This document shows positions 26,150 to 36,759 of a DNA stretch of 64,000 nucleotides, one piece after another (the stretch's first letter is position 1; every line of letters starts with the position of its first letter). The stretch is from Xenophilus sp. Marseille-Q4582 (GTDB lineage: Bacteria; Pseudomonadota; Gammaproteobacteria; Burkholderiales; Burkholderiaceae_C), in contig NZ_CAKAKO010000006.1 in assembly GCF_916700565.1 (NCBI RefSeq), positions 682,001-746,000 on the forward strand, written 5' to 3'. The position numbers were made by a program, and so were the translations under genes. The notes beneath the pieces were generated by a model that saw only the letters and a program-made list of their open reading frames with translations, was not told the DNA's origin and did no database searches.

Positions 26150-27226
26150 TCAATGCCAGATGTTCCAGGAGGTCTGCATCCAGCCTCCGACCAGCAGCAG
26201 CCACACCAGGGTGACCGGAATGAAGATCTTCCAGCCCAGACGCATGATCTGGTCATAGCGGAAGCGGGGGAAGGTGCCGCGGATCCAGATGAACAGCGAC
26301 AGCACGAAGAAGGTCTTGATGCCCAGCCAGATCCAGCCCGGGATGAAGTCCAGGAACGCCACCGGCGCGAGCCAGCCGCCCAGGAACATCAGCACCGCGA
26401 GGATGGACACCAGCCACATGCTGGCGTACTCGGCCAGGAAGAAGATCGCGAAGCCCATGCCCGAGTACTCGACCATGTGGCCGGCCACGATCTCGGCCTC
26501 ACCTTCCACCACGTCGAAGGGGTGGCGGTTGGTTTCGGCCACGCCCGAGATCAGGTAGACCACGAAGATGGGCAGCAGCGGCAGCCAGTTCCACGACAGG
26601 AAGGACAGGCCCATGTCGGCGAAGCTGCCCTTGCCCTGCGACGCGACGATCTCGCCCAGCTGCAGGCTGCCCGACACCATGATCACCACCACGAAGCAAA
26701 AGCCCATGGCGATCTCGTAGCTGACCATCTGGGCCGAGGCGCGCAGCGCGCCCAGGAAGGCGTACTTCGAGTTCGAGGCCCAGCCCGCGATGATCACGCC
26801 GTACACCTCGATGGAGGTGATGGCCATGATCAGCAACAGGCCGGCGTTGACGTTGGCGATGATCGCCTCGGGGCCGAAGGGAATGGCCACCCAGGCGGCC
26901 AGCGCCGGCATGATGGCCATGACCGGCCCCAGGCGGAACAGGCCGCCGGCGGCCGCCGTCGGGTTGATCAGTTCCTTGGTCAGCAGCTTCACCGCATCGG
27001 CGATGGGCTGCAGCAGGCCGAAGGGGCCGACCCGATTGGGGCCATGGCGCACCTGGATCCAGCCCAGGAACTTGCGCTCCCACAGCGTGGCGTAAGCCAC
27101 GGCGCCCAGCACGGGCAGCAGCACGGCGATGATCTTGATCAGGGCCCAGAGCACGGGCCAGACCACCGAGGCCCACCAGCTGGCGGCGACGGCACCCTGA
27201 CCGGAGGTGTACAGCGCGTCGATCAT
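26150..27226 (-). CDS. nuoH: NADH-quinone oxidoreductase subunit H
   Basis: 358-residue membrane subunit that, with NuoB and NuoD, shapes the quinone chamber. Visible family motifs are [35 protein letters not shown] and the charged [19 protein letters not shown] loop. The start overlaps the nuoG stop region by four bases, indicating translational coupling. Confidence 0.96.
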   Translation of the reverse strand: MIDALYTSGQGAVAASWWASVVWPVLWALIKIIAVLLPVLGAVAYATLWERKFLGWIQVRHGPNRVGPFGLLQPIADAVKLLTKELINPTAAAGGLFRLGPVMAIMPALAAWVAIPFGPEAIIANVNAGLLLIMAITSIEVYGVIIAGWASNSKYAFLGALRASAQMVSYEIAMGFCFVVVIMVSGSLQLGEIVASQGKGSFADMGLSFLSWNWLPLLPIFVVYLISGVAETNRHPFDVVEGEAEIVAGHMVEYSGMGFAIFFLAEYASMWLVSILAVLMFLGGWLAPVAFLDFIPGWIWLGIKTFFVLSLFIWIRGTFPRFRYDQIMRLGWKIFIPVTLVWLLLVGGWMQTSWNIWH

Positions 27227-29418
27227 GCCGTCACCTCCTCGGCGCGGACTTCATGGCGGCGGCCCGCCACGTTGCCCCGCCGGCCATCGGCCGTCAGTTG
27301 CAGCGAAGGCGCACGGCGCACGATGCCGTCGAGTTCGTAGATGGCGGCCGCGGCGGGCTCTTCGGTCATCGCAGGCGCCGGGGCCGACAGGTCCAGGCCC
27401 GGCGTCGCGCGATTGTCCAGGCGATCGGCCGGGACCGCGGTCAGGCCGCCCTCCGGGGTCGCACTGCCGCCCTGCAGCCTGGCCAGCACTTCCTGGGAGG
27501 TCTCGAAGTCGAAGCCCTGCAGGCCCAGCAGGTTGCCCAGCACCCGCAGCACCTTCCAGGCCGGGCGCGTCTCGCCCAGCGGCTTGACCACGGCGTGGAA
27601 GCTCTGGATGCGGCCTTCGGCATTGGCGAAGCTGCCCGAGGTCTCGGTGAAGGGCGCGATGGGCAGCAGCACGTCGCTGAATTCCAGGTTGCTCTTGAAA
27701 GGGCTCAGCGTCACGACCATCTGGGCCTGGCCCAGGGCCTGCGCGGCGCGCAGCCCGGCCGCGCTGTCGAACTCGGGTTCGTTGTTCAGCAGCAGGGCCG
27801 CTTTCAGCCCGCCGGCCAGCATCTGGCCCGCGTTCAGGCCATCGGCCTGCGGCCAGGCGCCGGCCCATTGCGCGCCCACCGTGTTGGCGGCTTCGCTGAG
27901 GTAGCCCACCGTGGCACCGGTCGCCTGCGCGATCCAGTGGGCCAGGGCCAGCAGGCGCTCGGCGTCGGCATGGTGCGCGGCGGCATTGCCCAGCAGCACC
28001 GCCTTGTGCTCGCCGGACAGCAGCGACTTCGCCACGGCACGGGCAGCGTCGTGCGCCTGGCCGGCCGCGGGCGCCGCAGCGCCCGTCTCGGCGGCCACGG
28101 CTGCAGCCACATCGGCCAGGGCCTGGAACCAGTCCGCCGCCTCGGCCTTGAGCGTGGCGCCGAGCGTCATGGCCCAGGCTTCGCTGTCGGCCAGCTGCGC
28201 GCACGAAGCGATGGCATGCACCTGAGCCCCCTTGCGGGCGGCCTGGCGGATGCGCTGCGCGAACAGCGGGTGGTCCTTGCGCAGGTTCGAACCCACGACC
28301 AGCACGCGCTGCAGCTCGGACAGCGAGGCGATCGACCTGCCCAGCCAGCGCACACCGCCGGCGCGGCGGAATTCGGCATGGCGCAGGCGGTGATCGATGT
28401 TGTCGCTGCCCAGACCGCGCACCAGTGCGCCGGCCAGCACCAGCTCTTCGAGCGTGCTGTGCGGGCTCACGAGCGCACCGATGGCGCCGGCGCCATGGTC
28501 GGCCTTGATCTGCTTGAGCCCGTTGGCGACGTACTCCAGCGCGGTCTGCCAGTCGACGGCCTGCCACTGGCCGCCCTGCTTGAGCATGGGCTGCGTCAGG
28601 CGCTCGTCGCTGTTCAGCGCTTCGTACGAGAAGCGGTCGCGGTCGGCGATCCAGCATTCGTTGACGGCTTCGTTCTCCAGTGGAACGACGCGCATCACGC
28701 GGCTGTTCTTGACCTGTACGATCAGGTTCGCGCCCGTGGAGTCATGCGGGCTGACCGACTTGCGGCGGCTCAGCTCCCAGGTGCGGGCGCTGTAGCGGAA
28801 GGGCTTGCTCGTCAGCGCGCCGACCGGGCACAGGTCGATCATGTTGCCCGACAGCTCGGAATCGACGGTCTCGCCCACCACCGTGGTGATCTCGGAGTGC
28901 TCGCCGCGGTGGATCATGCCCAGCTCCATGACGCCGGCCACTTCCTGGCCGAAGCGCACGCAGCGGGTGCAGTGGATGCAGCGGCTCATCTCCTCCATGG
29001 AGATCAGCGGGCCCACGTCCTTGTGGAAGACCACGCGCTTCTCTTCCTCGTAGCGCGAGGAGGAGCCGCCGTAGCCCACGGCCAGGTCCTGCAGCTGGCA
29101 TTCGCCGCCCTGGTCGCAGATGGGGCAGTCCAGCGGATGGTTGATCAGCAGGAACTCCATCACCGACTGCTGGGCCTTGACGGCCTTGTCGGATTGGGTG
29201 CGCACGATCATGCCCTGCGTGACGGGCGTGGCGCAGGCCGGCATGGGCTTGGGCGCCTTTTCCACGTCGACCAGGCACATGCGGCAGTTGGCCGCGATGC
29301 TGAGCTTCTTGTGGTAGCAGAAATGCGGGATGTAGGTGCCCGCCTTGTCGGCCGCATGCATGACCATGCTGCCTTCGGCCACTTCGACTTTCTTGCCGTC
29401 GAGTTCGATTTCGATCAT
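27223..29418 (-). CDS. nuoG: NADH-quinone oxidoreductase subunit G
   Basis: 731-residue iron-sulfur subunit. N-terminal [2Fe-2S] ligands lie in [20 protein letters not shown], and further Cys clusters in [18 protein letters not shown] and [16 protein letters not shown]. The long C-terminal molybdopterin-oxidoreductase-like domain is without cofactor, as in all NuoG. The C-terminal half is shorter than in E. coli and Ala-rich, which is common in betaproteobacteria. It lies 19 bp after nuoF. Confidence 0.96.
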   Translation of the reverse strand: MIEIELDGKKVEVAEGSMVMHAADKAGTYIPHFCYHKKLSIAANCRMCLVDVEKAPKPMPACATPVTQGMIVRTQSDKAVKAQQSVMEFLLINHPLDCPICDQGGECQLQDLAVGYGGSSSRYEEEKRVVFHKDVGPLISMEEMSRCIHCTRCVRFGQEVAGVMELGMIHRGEHSEITTVVGETVDSELSGNMIDLCPVGALTSKPFRYSARTWELSRRKSVSPHDSTGANLIVQVKNSRVMRVVPLENEAVNECWIADRDRFSYEALNSDERLTQPMLKQGGQWQAVDWQTALEYVANGLKQIKADHGAGAIGALVSPHSTLEELVLAGALVRGLGSDNIDHRLRHAEFRRAGGVRWLGRSIASLSELQRVLVVGSNLRKDHPLFAQRIRQAARKGAQVHAIASCAQLADSEAWAMTLGATLKAEAADWFQALADVAAAVAAETGAAAPAAGQAHDAARAVAKSLLSGEHKAVLLGNAAAHHADAERLLALAHWIAQATGATVGYLSEAANTVGAQWAGAWPQADGLNAGQMLAGGLKAALLLNNEPEFDSAAGLRAAQALGQAQMVVTLSPFKSNLEFSDVLLPIAPFTETSGSFANAEGRIQSFHAVVKPLGETRPAWKVLRVLGNLLGLQGFDFETSQEVLARLQGGSATPEGGLTAVPADRLDNRATPGLDLSAPAPAMTEEPAAAAIYELDGIVRRAPSLQLTADGRRGNVAGRRHEVRAEEVTA

Positions 29419-29437
29419 GGGTGCTTCACTCTCGCGC

Positions 29438-30787
29438 TCAGGACGCCTTGGCCTCGTTGGCCCGGGCCGTCTGGCTGCCAGGAATCAGGGCTTCGAACTC
29501 GTGGCGGAAATGCTTGATCATGGCCCGCACGGGCATGGCCGCTGCGTCGCCCAGCGCGCAGATGGTGCGGCCCATGATGTTCTGGCCCACGTTGTCCAGC
29601 AGGTCGATGTCCGCCGGGCGGCCCTGGCCGTGGTCGATGCGATCCACGAGGCGCCACAGCCAGCCCGTGCCTTCGCGGCAGGGCGTGCACTGGCCGCAGG
29701 ACTCGTGCATGTAGAAGTAGGACAGACGCTTGAGCGACTCCACCATCGAGCGGCTGTCGTCCATCACGATGACGGCGCCCGAGCCCAGCATGGAGCCGGC
29801 CTTGGCGATGGAGTCGTAGTCCATCGTGCACTCCATCATGATGTGGGCCGGCAGCACCGGCGCCGACGATCCGCCCGGGATCACGGCCTTGAGCTTGCGG
29901 CCCGTGCGCACGCCGCCGGCAAGCTCCAGCAGCTTGCTGAAGGGCGTGCCCATCGGCACTTCGTAGTTGCCGGGCAGGTTCACGTCGCCCGACACCGAGA
30001 AGATCTTGGTGCCGCCGTTGTTGGGCTTGCCGCACTCCAGGTAGGCCTGGCCGCCGTTGCGGATGATCCAGGGCACCGCCGCGAAGGTCTCGGTGTTGTT
30101 GATGGTGGTGGGCTTGCCGTACAGGCCGAAGCTCGCGGGGAACGGCGGCTTGAAGCGCGGCTGGCCCTTCTTGCCTTCCAGCGATTCGAGCAGCGCGGTT
30201 TCCTCGCCGCAGATGTAGGCGCCGAAGCCGTGGTGCGCATGCAGCTGGAAGCTGAAGCCGCTGCCCAGGATGTTGTCGCCCAGGAAGCCCGCGGCGCGCG
30301 CCTCTTCCAGCGCAGCCTCGAAGCGCTCGTAGACCTGGAAGATCTCGCCGTGGATGTAGTTGTAGCCCACCGAGATGCCCATGGCATACGCCGCGATCGC
30401 CATCCCTTCGATGACGATGTGCGGGTTGTACATGAGGATGTCGCGGTCCTTGCAGGTGCCGGGCTCGCCCTCGTCGGAGTTGCAGACCAGGTACTTCTGT
30501 CCCGGGAACTGGCGGGGCATGAAGCTCCACTTGAGGCCGGTGGGGAAGCCGGCGCCGCCGCGGCCACGCAGGCCGGAAGTCTTGACCTCGGCGATCACCT
30601 GGTCGGGCGTCAGGCCTTCGGTCAGGATCTTGCGCAGGGCTTCATAGCCGCCGCGCGCACGGTAGTCGGCGATGGACCAGTTGCTGCCATCCAGGCCCGC
30701 GTAGATCTGCGGGTTGATGTGGCGGTCATGGAAGCAGGTCTGCACGCCCGTGGCGGCGAACTGCGCAAGGACTTGATCGGGCGTCAT
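29438..30787 (-). CDS. nuoF: NADH-quinone oxidoreductase subunit F
   Basis: 449-residue NADH-oxidising subunit. The FMN/NADH site is shown by [20 protein letters not shown] and [15 protein letters not shown], and the N3 [4Fe-4S] cluster by [16 protein letters not shown]. With NuoE and NuoG it forms the electron-input module. The ATG overlaps the nuoE stop by one base; the longer in-frame extension over nuoE is not coding. Confidence 0.96.
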   Translation of the reverse strand: MTPDQVLAQFAATGVQTCFHDRHINPQIYAGLDGSNWSIADYRARGGYEALRKILTEGLTPDQVIAEVKTSGLRGRGGAGFPTGLKWSFMPRQFPGQKYLVCNSDEGEPGTCKDRDILMYNPHIVIEGMAIAAYAMGISVGYNYIHGEIFQVYERFEAALEEARAAGFLGDNILGSGFSFQLHAHHGFGAYICGEETALLESLEGKKGQPRFKPPFPASFGLYGKPTTINNTETFAAVPWIIRNGGQAYLECGKPNNGGTKIFSVSGDVNLPGNYEVPMGTPFSKLLELAGGVRTGRKLKAVIPGGSSAPVLPAHIMMECTMDYDSIAKAGSMLGSGAVIVMDDSRSMVESLKRLSYFYMHESCGQCTPCREGTGWLWRLVDRIDHGQGRPADIDLLDNVGQNIMGRTICALGDAAAMPVRAMIKHFRHEFEALIPGSQTARANEAKAS

Positions 30788-31326
30788 CACTGACCCTCCC
30801 CGGCCGGCGCGGCGGTGCGCAGGCCGTCGATGAGCTGGTCCAGCTTCTCGTTGCTCATGAAGCTGCACATGGCGCGGTCGTTCACGAGCATCACGGGCGC
30901 GTCGGCGCAGGCACCGAGGCATTCGCTCTGCTGCAGCGTGAACAGGCCGTCGGGCGTGGTCTCACCCATCTGGATGCCGAGCTTGGCTTCCAGGTGGTGC
31001 AGCGCCTTGTAGCCGTCGCGCAGCTGGCAAGGCAGGTTGGTGCACACGTTGAGCTTGAACTTGCCCACCGGGTGCTGGTTGTACATGTTGTAGAAGGTCG
31101 TGACCTCATGCACGGCGATCGGGGGCATGCCGAGGTAGCGCGCGACCGCCGCTTCGCTGGCGTCGCTCACATGCCCATAGACCTGCTGCACGATGGCCAG
31201 GCAGGCCATCACGGCCGATTGGCGGCCGGATGCGTTGTCGGGGTACTTGGCCACCTCGCGCGCAAAGCGGTCGAGCACGGCCTGCGGCAGTTCGAAGGCC
31301 GCGCAAGTGTTGGGGGAGTCGCTCAT
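30787..31326 (-). CDS. nuoE: NADH-quinone oxidoreductase subunit E
   Basis: 179-residue thioredoxin-like [2Fe-2S] subunit. The four cysteines of cluster N1a are in [10 protein letters not shown] (first pair) and [11 protein letters not shown] (second pair). It starts [18 protein letters not shown]. It partners NuoF. A gap of about 58 bp separates it from nuoD. Confidence 0.95.
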   Translation of the reverse strand: MSDSPNTCAAFELPQAVLDRFAREVAKYPDNASGRQSAVMACLAIVQQVYGHVSDASEAAVARYLGMPPIAVHEVTTFYNMYNQHPVGKFKLNVCTNLPCQLRDGYKALHHLEAKLGIQMGETTPDGLFTLQQSECLGACADAPVMLVNDRAMCSFMSNEKLDQLIDGLRTAAPAGEGQ

Positions 31327-31384
31327 TGGAAATCCTTCGCGCTGCGCACTTCGGCGCGGGCGCCTTCGGGCGGCCGGGCGGCGC

Positions 31385-32638
31385 TCATCGGTCGATCTCT
31401 CCGAAAACGATGTCCAGCGTGCCGATGATGGCCACGGTGTCGGCCAGCATGTGGCCGCGGGACATCTCGTCGAGGGCGGCCAGGTGCACGAAACCCGGCG
31501 GACGGATCTTCAGCCGGTAGGGCTTGTTGGCGCCGTCGCTGACCATGTAGATGCCGAACTCGCCCTTGGGATGCTCGACGGCGGCGTAGGCCTCGCCCTC
31601 GGGCACGCGGAAACCTTCGGTGAAGAGCTTGAAATGGTGGATCAGCTCTTCCATGTTGGCCTTCATCGCCTCGCGCGCGGGCGGCGCCACCTTGTGGTTG
31701 TCGGTGATCACCGGACCCGGGTTGGCCTTGAGCCACTGCACGCACTGCTTGATGATGCGGTTCGACTGGTTCAGCTCTTCCATGCGGACGAGGTAGCGGT
31801 CGTAGCAGTCGCCGGTCTTGCCCACGGGAATGTCGAAATCCACGCGGTCGTAGACATCGTAGGGCTGTGTCTTGCGCAGGTCCCAGGCCACGCCGGAGCC
31901 GCGCAGCATCGGGCCCGTGAGGCCCAGGTTCAGCGCACGGTCGGCGTCCATGACGCCGATGCCCACGGTGCGCTGCTTCCAGATGCGGTTGTCGGTCAGC
32001 AGCGTGTGGTATTCGGCCAGATAGGTGTCGAAGCGCTTGGTGAAGTCCTCGAGGAAGTCCAGCAGCGAGCCCTGGCGGTTCTCGTTCATGCGAGCGAGGG
32101 CCTTGGCGTTCTTGATCTTGCTGTGCTTGTACTGCGGCATGGTGTCCGGCAGGTCGCGGTACACGCCGCCCGGACGGAAATAGGCCGCATGCATGCGCGC
32201 GCCCGACACGGCTTCGTACGCGTCGAACAGGTCCTCGCGCTCACGGAAGGCATAGATCAGGATGGTGGAGCTGCCGCAGTCGTTGCCGTGCGAGCCGAGC
32301 CACATCAGGTGGTTCAGCATGCGCGTGATCTCGGCGAACATCACGCGGATGTACTGCGCGCGGATCGGCACCTCGATGCCGAGCAGCTTCTCCACCGCCA
32401 GGCAGTAGGCGTGCTCGTTGCACATCATCGAGACGTAGTCCAGGCGGTCCATGTAAGGCAGCGACTGGATGAAGGTCTTGTGCTCGGCCAGCTTCTCGGT
32501 GGCGCGGTGCAACAGGCCGATGTGGGGGTCGGCACGCTGCACGACCTCTCCATCGAGCTCGAGCACCAGGCGCAGCACCCCGTGTGCGGCCGGGTGCTGG
32601 GGCCCGAAGTTCAGCGTGTAGTTCTTGATTTCAGCCAT
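31385..32638 (-). CDS. nuoD: NADH-quinone oxidoreductase subunit D
   Basis: 417-residue 49-kDa-type subunit lining the quinone site. The family start [20 protein letters not shown] and the [17 protein letters not shown] motif are intact; the C-terminus ends [14 protein letters not shown], the canonical NuoD ending. It is a separate gene from nuoC, unlike the fused nuoCD of E. coli. Confidence 0.97.
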   Translation of the reverse strand: MAEIKNYTLNFGPQHPAAHGVLRLVLELDGEVVQRADPHIGLLHRATEKLAEHKTFIQSLPYMDRLDYVSMMCNEHAYCLAVEKLLGIEVPIRAQYIRVMFAEITRMLNHLMWLGSHGNDCGSSTILIYAFREREDLFDAYEAVSGARMHAAYFRPGGVYRDLPDTMPQYKHSKIKNAKALARMNENRQGSLLDFLEDFTKRFDTYLAEYHTLLTDNRIWKQRTVGIGVMDADRALNLGLTGPMLRGSGVAWDLRKTQPYDVYDRVDFDIPVGKTGDCYDRYLVRMEELNQSNRIIKQCVQWLKANPGPVITDNHKVAPPAREAMKANMEELIHHFKLFTEGFRVPEGEAYAAVEHPKGEFGIYMVSDGANKPYRLKIRPPGFVHLAALDEMSRGHMLADTVAIIGTLDIVFGEIDR

Positions 32639-32662
32639 GATCGATCACCGGGGCCTGCGGCC

Positions 32663-33271
32663 TCAGTGCAGGCCTCCGTAGTTGTCTTCGCGAATGATGC
32701 GCGGCGTGATTTCGCGCGGCTCGATGCTCACGGGCTGGTAGACCACGCGTTGCAGCTCGGCGTCATAGCGCATCTCCACATGGCCCGTCAGCGGGAAGTC
32801 CTTGCGGAAGGGGTGGCCGATGAAGCCATAGTCGGTCAGGATGCGGCGCAGGTCCGGGTGGCCGTCGAAGACGATGCCGTACAGGTCGAAAGCCTCGCGC
32901 TCGAACCAGTTGGCCGAGGACCAGAGGTCGTTGACCGAAGCCACGACCGGGAAATCGTCGTCGGGGCAGAACACCTTCACGCGCACGCGCTGGTTCAGGC
33001 TCACCGACAGCAGGTGCGACACGGCGCAAAAGCGCAGGCCTTCCCAGGCCTCGTCGCGCCAGGCGGAGTAGTCCACGCCGCACAGGTCGATCAGTTGCTC
33101 GAACTTGCACTGGGGCGCGTCGCGCAGCGTCTTCATCGCCTCGTGGTAATGGCGGGCATCCACCACCACCGTCACCTCGCCCAGCGCCAGCGAGATGCGT
33201 TTGATCTTGTCGCCCAGCGCGGCTTCGATGTGGGCCTGGAGGGCTTCGGGAGCAATCGCGAATGCAGTCAT
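32663..33271 (-). CDS. nuoC: NADH-quinone oxidoreductase subunit C
   Basis: 202-residue 30-kDa-type subunit. It has the conserved [20 protein letters not shown] and [20 protein letters not shown] signature in the C-terminal third. It bridges NuoD and NuoI in the peripheral arm. Spacing is 24 bp to nuoD and 7 bp from nuoB. Confidence 0.96.
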   Translation of the reverse strand: MTAFAIAPEALQAHIEAALGDKIKRISLALGEVTVVVDARHYHEAMKTLRDAPQCKFEQLIDLCGVDYSAWRDEAWEGLRFCAVSHLLSVSLNQRVRVKVFCPDDDFPVVASVNDLWSSANWFEREAFDLYGIVFDGHPDLRRILTDYGFIGHPFRKDFPLTGHVEMRYDAELQRVVYQPVSIEPREITPRIIREDNYGGLH

Positions 33272-33278
33272 AAGTCCC

Positions 33279-33761
33279 TCAGGCGCGCGCGATGGTATGG
33301 GTGCGGCGCACCTTCTGCTGCAACTGGATGATTCCGTAGATCAGGGCTTCGGCCGTGGGCGGGCAGCCGGGCACATACACGTCCACGGGCACGATGCGGT
33401 CGCAACCGCGCACCACGGAATAGCTGTAGTGGTAGTAGCCGCCGCCGTTGGCGCAAGAGCCCATGGACAGCACCCAGCGCGGTTCCGCCATCTGGTCGTA
33501 GACCTTGCGCAGCGCGGGCGCCATCTTGTTGCACAGCGTGCCAGCCACGATCATCAGATCGGACTGGCGCGGGCTGGCGCGGAACACTTCCGCACCGAAG
33601 CGGCCGATGTCGTAGCGCGCCGCGGCGGCATGCATCATCTCGACCGCACAACAGGCCAGGCCGAAGGTCATGGGCCACAGGGAGCCCGTCTTCGCCCAAT
33701 TCACCACCGCGTCGTAGGACGTGGTGATGAAGCCTTCCTTGAATACACCTTCAATTGCCAT
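33279..33761 (-). CDS. nuoB: NADH-quinone oxidoreductase subunit B
   Basis: 160-residue PSST-type subunit carrying terminal cluster N2. The tandem cysteines in [20 protein letters not shown] and the later cysteines in [10 protein letters not shown] and [15 protein letters not shown] are all present. N2 passes electrons to quinone. It starts [20 protein letters not shown] and lies 41 bp after nuoA. Confidence 0.97.
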   Translation of the reverse strand: MAIEGVFKEGFITTSYDAVVNWAKTGSLWPMTFGLACCAVEMMHAAAARYDIGRFGAEVFRASPRQSDLMIVAGTLCNKMAPALRKVYDQMAEPRWVLSMGSCANGGGYYHYSYSVVRGCDRIVPVDVYVPGCPPTAEALIYGIIQLQQKVRRTHTIARA

Positions 33762-33802
33762 GACCGAGCCTTTTGAGTCTCTGGATCGCGATCAGCCCCG
33801 AC

Positions 33803-34162
33803 TCACTCCCAGTCGAGCGCGCCCTTCTTCCATTCGTAGGCGAAGCCCACGACCAGGATCGCGAGGAACACCACTGCCGCCCAGAAGCCCAGCGGGCCCA
33901 CTTCCTTGAAGGCCACGGCCCAGGGGAAGAGGAACGCGATTTCGAGGTCGAACAGGATGAAGAGGATGGCGACCAGGTAGTAGCGGACGTCGAACTGCAT
34001 GCGCGCGTTCTCGAACGCTTCAAAGCCACACTCGTAGGGGGAATTCTTTGCCGCATCGGGCCGATTGGGGCCCAATACGTAACCGAGGACCTGCGGCGCG
34101 ACGCCTACAGCGATACCGACCAGGATGAACAACAGGACGGGGAGGTAGGAATCGAGGGTCAT
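33803..34162 (-). CDS. nuoA: NADH-quinone oxidoreductase subunit A
   Basis: 119-residue three-helix membrane subunit and first gene of the complex I operon. The motif [20 protein letters not shown] (Cys-containing loop near the quinone entrance) and the Glu-rich second helix are present. It lies about 70 bp after tRNA-Leu on the same strand, with a strong hairpin between them, so the nuo transcript may begin upstream of the tRNA. Confidence 0.96.
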   Translation of the reverse strand: MTLDSYLPVLLFILVGIAVGVAPQVLGYVLGPNRPDAAKNSPYECGFEAFENARMQFDVRYYLVAILFILFDLEIAFLFPWAVAFKEVGPLGFWAAVVFLAILVVGFAYEWKKGALDWE

Positions 34163-34189
34163 CGGGGGTTCGCATCACCGCTGATCGCC

Positions 34190-34222
34190 GGCAGGGCCAC
34201 GTCCCGTTGCGGGACCCCTGCC
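34190..34222 (-). other. stem-loop between tRNA-Leu and nuoA
   Basis: Nested inverted repeat GGCAGG...CCTGCC enclosing GTCCCG-TTG-CGGGAC. There is no T-run. It may separate the tRNA from the nuo mRNA by processing, or attenuate transcription. Confidence 0.4.
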
Positions 34223-34231
34223 AGCTGGATC

Positions 34232-34316
34232 TGGTGCCGTCGGCGAGACTCGAACTCGCACAGCTTTCGCCACTACCCCCTCAAGATAGCGTGTCTACCA
34301 ATTTCACCACGACGGC
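34232..34316 (-). tRNA. tRNA-Leu (anticodon GAG)
   Basis: 85-nt tRNA read on the minus strand: acceptor stem GCCGTCG pairs with CGACGGC, followed by ACCA, so CCA is encoded. The D-arm region GGTGAAATTGGTAGACACGC, the anticodon loop TTGAGGG (anticodon GAG) and the T-loop GTTCGAGTCTC are all present. The long variable arm GTGGCGAAAGCTGT is typical of leucine tRNAs. It sits between secG and nuoA. Confidence 0.96.
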
Positions 34317-34448
34317 GGTTTTTTGATGCCCGGATGGCATGAGGAGCCCTGCGTTGCATCAGGGCGTTTGGCTTTCCGGACAGCTTTAGAGTTTACCCTG
34401 AAAAGTGACTGTCTTCTGCGTCTGCGCGCAGAGAAAGTGCACCTTGGT

Positions 34449-34850
34449 TCACTTGGCCGGAATCTGGGCCGGGCTCGAGGCCGGGGCCTGCGGCTCAGCC
34501 GGGGCCGGCGCTGCGCCCCCCGAGGGAATCTGCGAAGCCGGGCTGGCCGGCGCAGGCGCGGCGGGCGCCGTGACCGGGGCGCGCTCCAGCAGGCTGCCGC
34601 CGCCTGCGGGCCGTGCATTGCCGAAGTAGGCCAGGGCCAGCGTGCACGCAAAGAACACGGTGGCCAGCACGGCCGTGGTGCGCGACAGGAAGTTGGCGCT
34701 GCCGCTGGCCCCGAACAGGCTGCCCGCGCTGCCGCTGCCGAAGGCGGCGCCCATGTCGGCGCCCTTGCCGTGCTGCAAGAGGATCAGGCCGACCATGACC
34801 ACGGCCGAGATCATCTGCACGGCCATCAGAAGGTTCAACATCACATTCAT
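34449..34850 (-). CDS. secG: preprotein translocase subunit SecG
   Basis: 133-residue small membrane component of SecYEG. Two hydrophobic helices flank the conserved LLQHGKGADMGAAFGSGSAG loop; the second helix region reads TAVLATVFFACTLALAYFG. A disordered Ala/Pro tail follows, as in many betaproteobacteria. ATG 34850 was chosen because GGAG lies six bases upstream; the frame extends 13 codons further without a good start. Confidence 0.95.
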   Translation of the reverse strand: MNVMLNLLMAVQMISAVVMVGLILLQHGKGADMGAAFGSGSAGSLFGASGSANFLSRTTAVLATVFFACTLALAYFGNARPAGGGSLLERAPVTAPAAPAPASPASQIPSGGAAPAPAEPQAPASSPAQIPAK

Positions 34851-34907
34851 TCGAGACTCCAGGTTCGGACAGCGCCGCCGTTTCGGCAAGGCGCGGGGCC
34901 GGGCGGC

Positions 34908-35663
34908 TCAGCGCGCCGCGGAAATGATCTGCAGGAAATCGGGCGCCTTCAGCGCCGCACCGCCGATGAGGCCGCCGTCGATGTCGGGCTGCGCCAGCAG
35001 GGCCTGGGCATTGGCGGCATTCATGCTGCCGCCGTAGAGGATGCGCACGCGCGCGGCCGCCTCGGCCGAGGCATGCGACAGCTGCGCGCGCAGCACCGCA
35101 TGCACGGCCTGCGCCTGCTCCGGCGACGCCGTCTTCCCCGTGCCGATGGCCCAGACCGGCTCGTAGGCGACGACGATTTCGCTGATGCAGTGGCCGTTGG
35201 CGTGGATCACGGCCGCCAGCTGGCGGCGCACCACCTCCTCGGTGTGGCCGGCCTCGCGCTGCGCCAGCGTTTCGCCCACGCACACGATGGGCGTGATGCC
35301 TGCACCGAGCGCCGCACCCGCCTTGGCCGCCACGACTTCGTCGCTTTCGCCGTGGTACTGGCGGCGCTCCGAGTGGCCGACGATGGCGAAGCGCACGCCG
35401 AAGTCCTTGAGCATGGCGGCCGACTGCTCGCCCGTGTAAGCGCCCTGCGCATGGGCCGACACGTCCTGCGCGCCCAGCGCGATCGGCGTGCCCGCCACCA
35501 GCGCCTGCACCTGCGCCAGGTAGGGTGCGGGCACGCACACGGCCACGTCCGCCGCCGGGGCGTTCAGGCCGGCGCGCAGCGCCTGCACCAGCGCCTCGTT
35601 GGACGCCAGGCTGCCATTCATCTTCCAGTTGCCCGCAATGAGCTTCTTCTTCACGTGGTTCAT
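34908..35663 (-). CDS. tpiA: triosephosphate isomerase
   Basis: 251-residue TIM-barrel enzyme interconverting dihydroxyacetone phosphate and glyceraldehyde-3-phosphate in glycolysis and gluconeogenesis. Active-site landmarks are all visible: Asn/Lys in AGNWKMNG, the catalytic His in VGHSERRQ, Glu in [16 protein letters not shown] (loop 6) and the phosphate-binding GGSMNAANA near the end. It starts 13 bp from the upstream oxidoreductase gene stop and is followed by secG, the usual betaproteobacterial order. Confidence 0.97.
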   Translation of the reverse strand: MNHVKKKLIAGNWKMNGSLASNEALVQALRAGLNAPAADVAVCVPAPYLAQVQALVAGTPIALGAQDVSAHAQGAYTGEQSAAMLKDFGVRFAIVGHSERRQYHGESDEVVAAKAGAALGAGITPIVCVGETLAQREAGHTEEVVRRQLAAVIHANGHCISEIVVAYEPVWAIGTGKTASPEQAQAVHAVLRAQLSHASAEAAARVRILYGGSMNAANAQALLAQPDIDGGLIGGAALKAPDFLQIISAAR

Positions 35664-35676
35664 CGTCCGGAAAAAA

Positions 35677-36663
35677 TCACCAGGTCAGCACGATCTTGCC
35701 GACGTGCTGGTTGGATTCCATGAGCCGGTGGGCCTGCGCCGCCTGTGCCGCCTCGAAACGGCTGTGGATGACGGGACGCACCCGGCCCGACGCCAGCAGC
35801 GGCCACACCTTCTCGCGCAGCGCCTGCGCGATGGCCCCCTTGAACGCCACCGGGCGCGGGCGCAGCGTGGAGCCCGTGATCGTCAGCCGCCGGCGCAGCA
35901 CCTGCCCGGCGTTGAAATCGCTCTTCACCCCACCTTGCACGGCGATGATGACCAGCCGGCCGTCGTCAGCCAGGCAGTCGATCTCGCGCGCGACGTAGTC
36001 GCCCGCCACCATGTCCAGGATCACGTCGGCGCCGCGGCCTGCGGTGTGGGCCTTGACCTCGGCCACGAAGTCCTGCGTGCGGTAGTTGACCGCGTGATCG
36101 GCGCCGAGTTGCACGCAGGCGCTGCATTTCTCGTCGCTGCCGGCCGTCGCGATCACGCGCGCGCCCAGAGCCTTCGCCAGCTGGATGGCGGTGACGCCGA
36201 TGCCGCTGGTGCCGCCCTGCACGAGCAGGGTTTCACCGGCCTGCAGGCGGCCGCGCTCGAACACATTGCTCCAGACGGTGAAGAAGGTCTCCGGCAGGCA
36301 GGCCGCCTCCACGTCGTCCAGCCCGTCGGGCACTGGCAGGCATTGCGCGACGGGCGCCACGCACAACTGCGCGTAACCGCCGCCGGCCACCAGCGCGCAC
36401 ACGCGCTGGCCGATGCGCAGGCCCGCCTGGGCCAGTGCCTGCGCATCGCCGGCCACGATCTCGCCCGCCACTTCCAGGCCCGGCAGGTCGGAAGCGCCCG
36501 GCGGCACCGGGTAATGGCCGGTGCGCTGCAGCACATCGGGGCGGTTCACGCCGCTGGCCGCCACGCGGATCAGTGCTTCACCCGCGCCGGCGACCGGATC
36601 GGCACGCTCGGTCAGGCGCAGCACTTCAGGGGCGCCATAGGCAGAGATCTCGATGGCTTTCAT
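35677..36663 (-). CDS. NAD(P)H quinone oxidoreductase (zeta-crystallin/PIG3 type)
   Basis: 328-residue medium-chain dehydrogenase/reductase without zinc ligands. The GroES-like N-terminal domain ([20 protein letters not shown]) is followed by a Rossmann domain with [20 protein letters not shown] and ATAGSDEKC. This matches the TIGR02824/PIG3-type quinone reductases, which use NADPH to reduce quinones. It lies between pnp and tpiA, and its stop is 13 bp before the tpiA start, suggesting co-transcription. Confidence 0.92.
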   Translation of the reverse strand: MKAIEISAYGAPEVLRLTERADPVAGAGEALIRVAASGVNRPDVLQRTGHYPVPPGASDLPGLEVAGEIVAGDAQALAQAGLRIGQRVCALVAGGGYAQLCVAPVAQCLPVPDGLDDVEAACLPETFFTVWSNVFERGRLQAGETLLVQGGTSGIGVTAIQLAKALGARVIATAGSDEKCSACVQLGADHAVNYRTQDFVAEVKAHTAGRGADVILDMVAGDYVAREIDCLADDGRLVIIAVQGGVKSDFNAGQVLRRRLTITGSTLRPRPVAFKGAIAQALREKVWPLLASGRVRPVIHSRFEAAQAAQAHRLMESNQHVGKIVLTW

Positions 36664-36717
36664 GCGGAACTCGCAGGTGAGGAGAAGGGAATGGCTTCAG
36701 GGCCTTGAAGCGGCGGA

Positions 36718-36745
36718 CGCCCCGCTGCGCACAGCGGAAGGGGCG
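36718..36745 (-). other. stem-loop downstream of pnp
   Basis: Nested inverted repeat (CGCCCC/GGGGCG around CGCTG/CAGCG) about 15 bp after the pnp stop. No T-run follows, so it may stabilise the pnp 3' end rather than terminate transcription. Confidence 0.35.
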
Positions 36746-36759
36746 CCCTGCCCTTCGCC

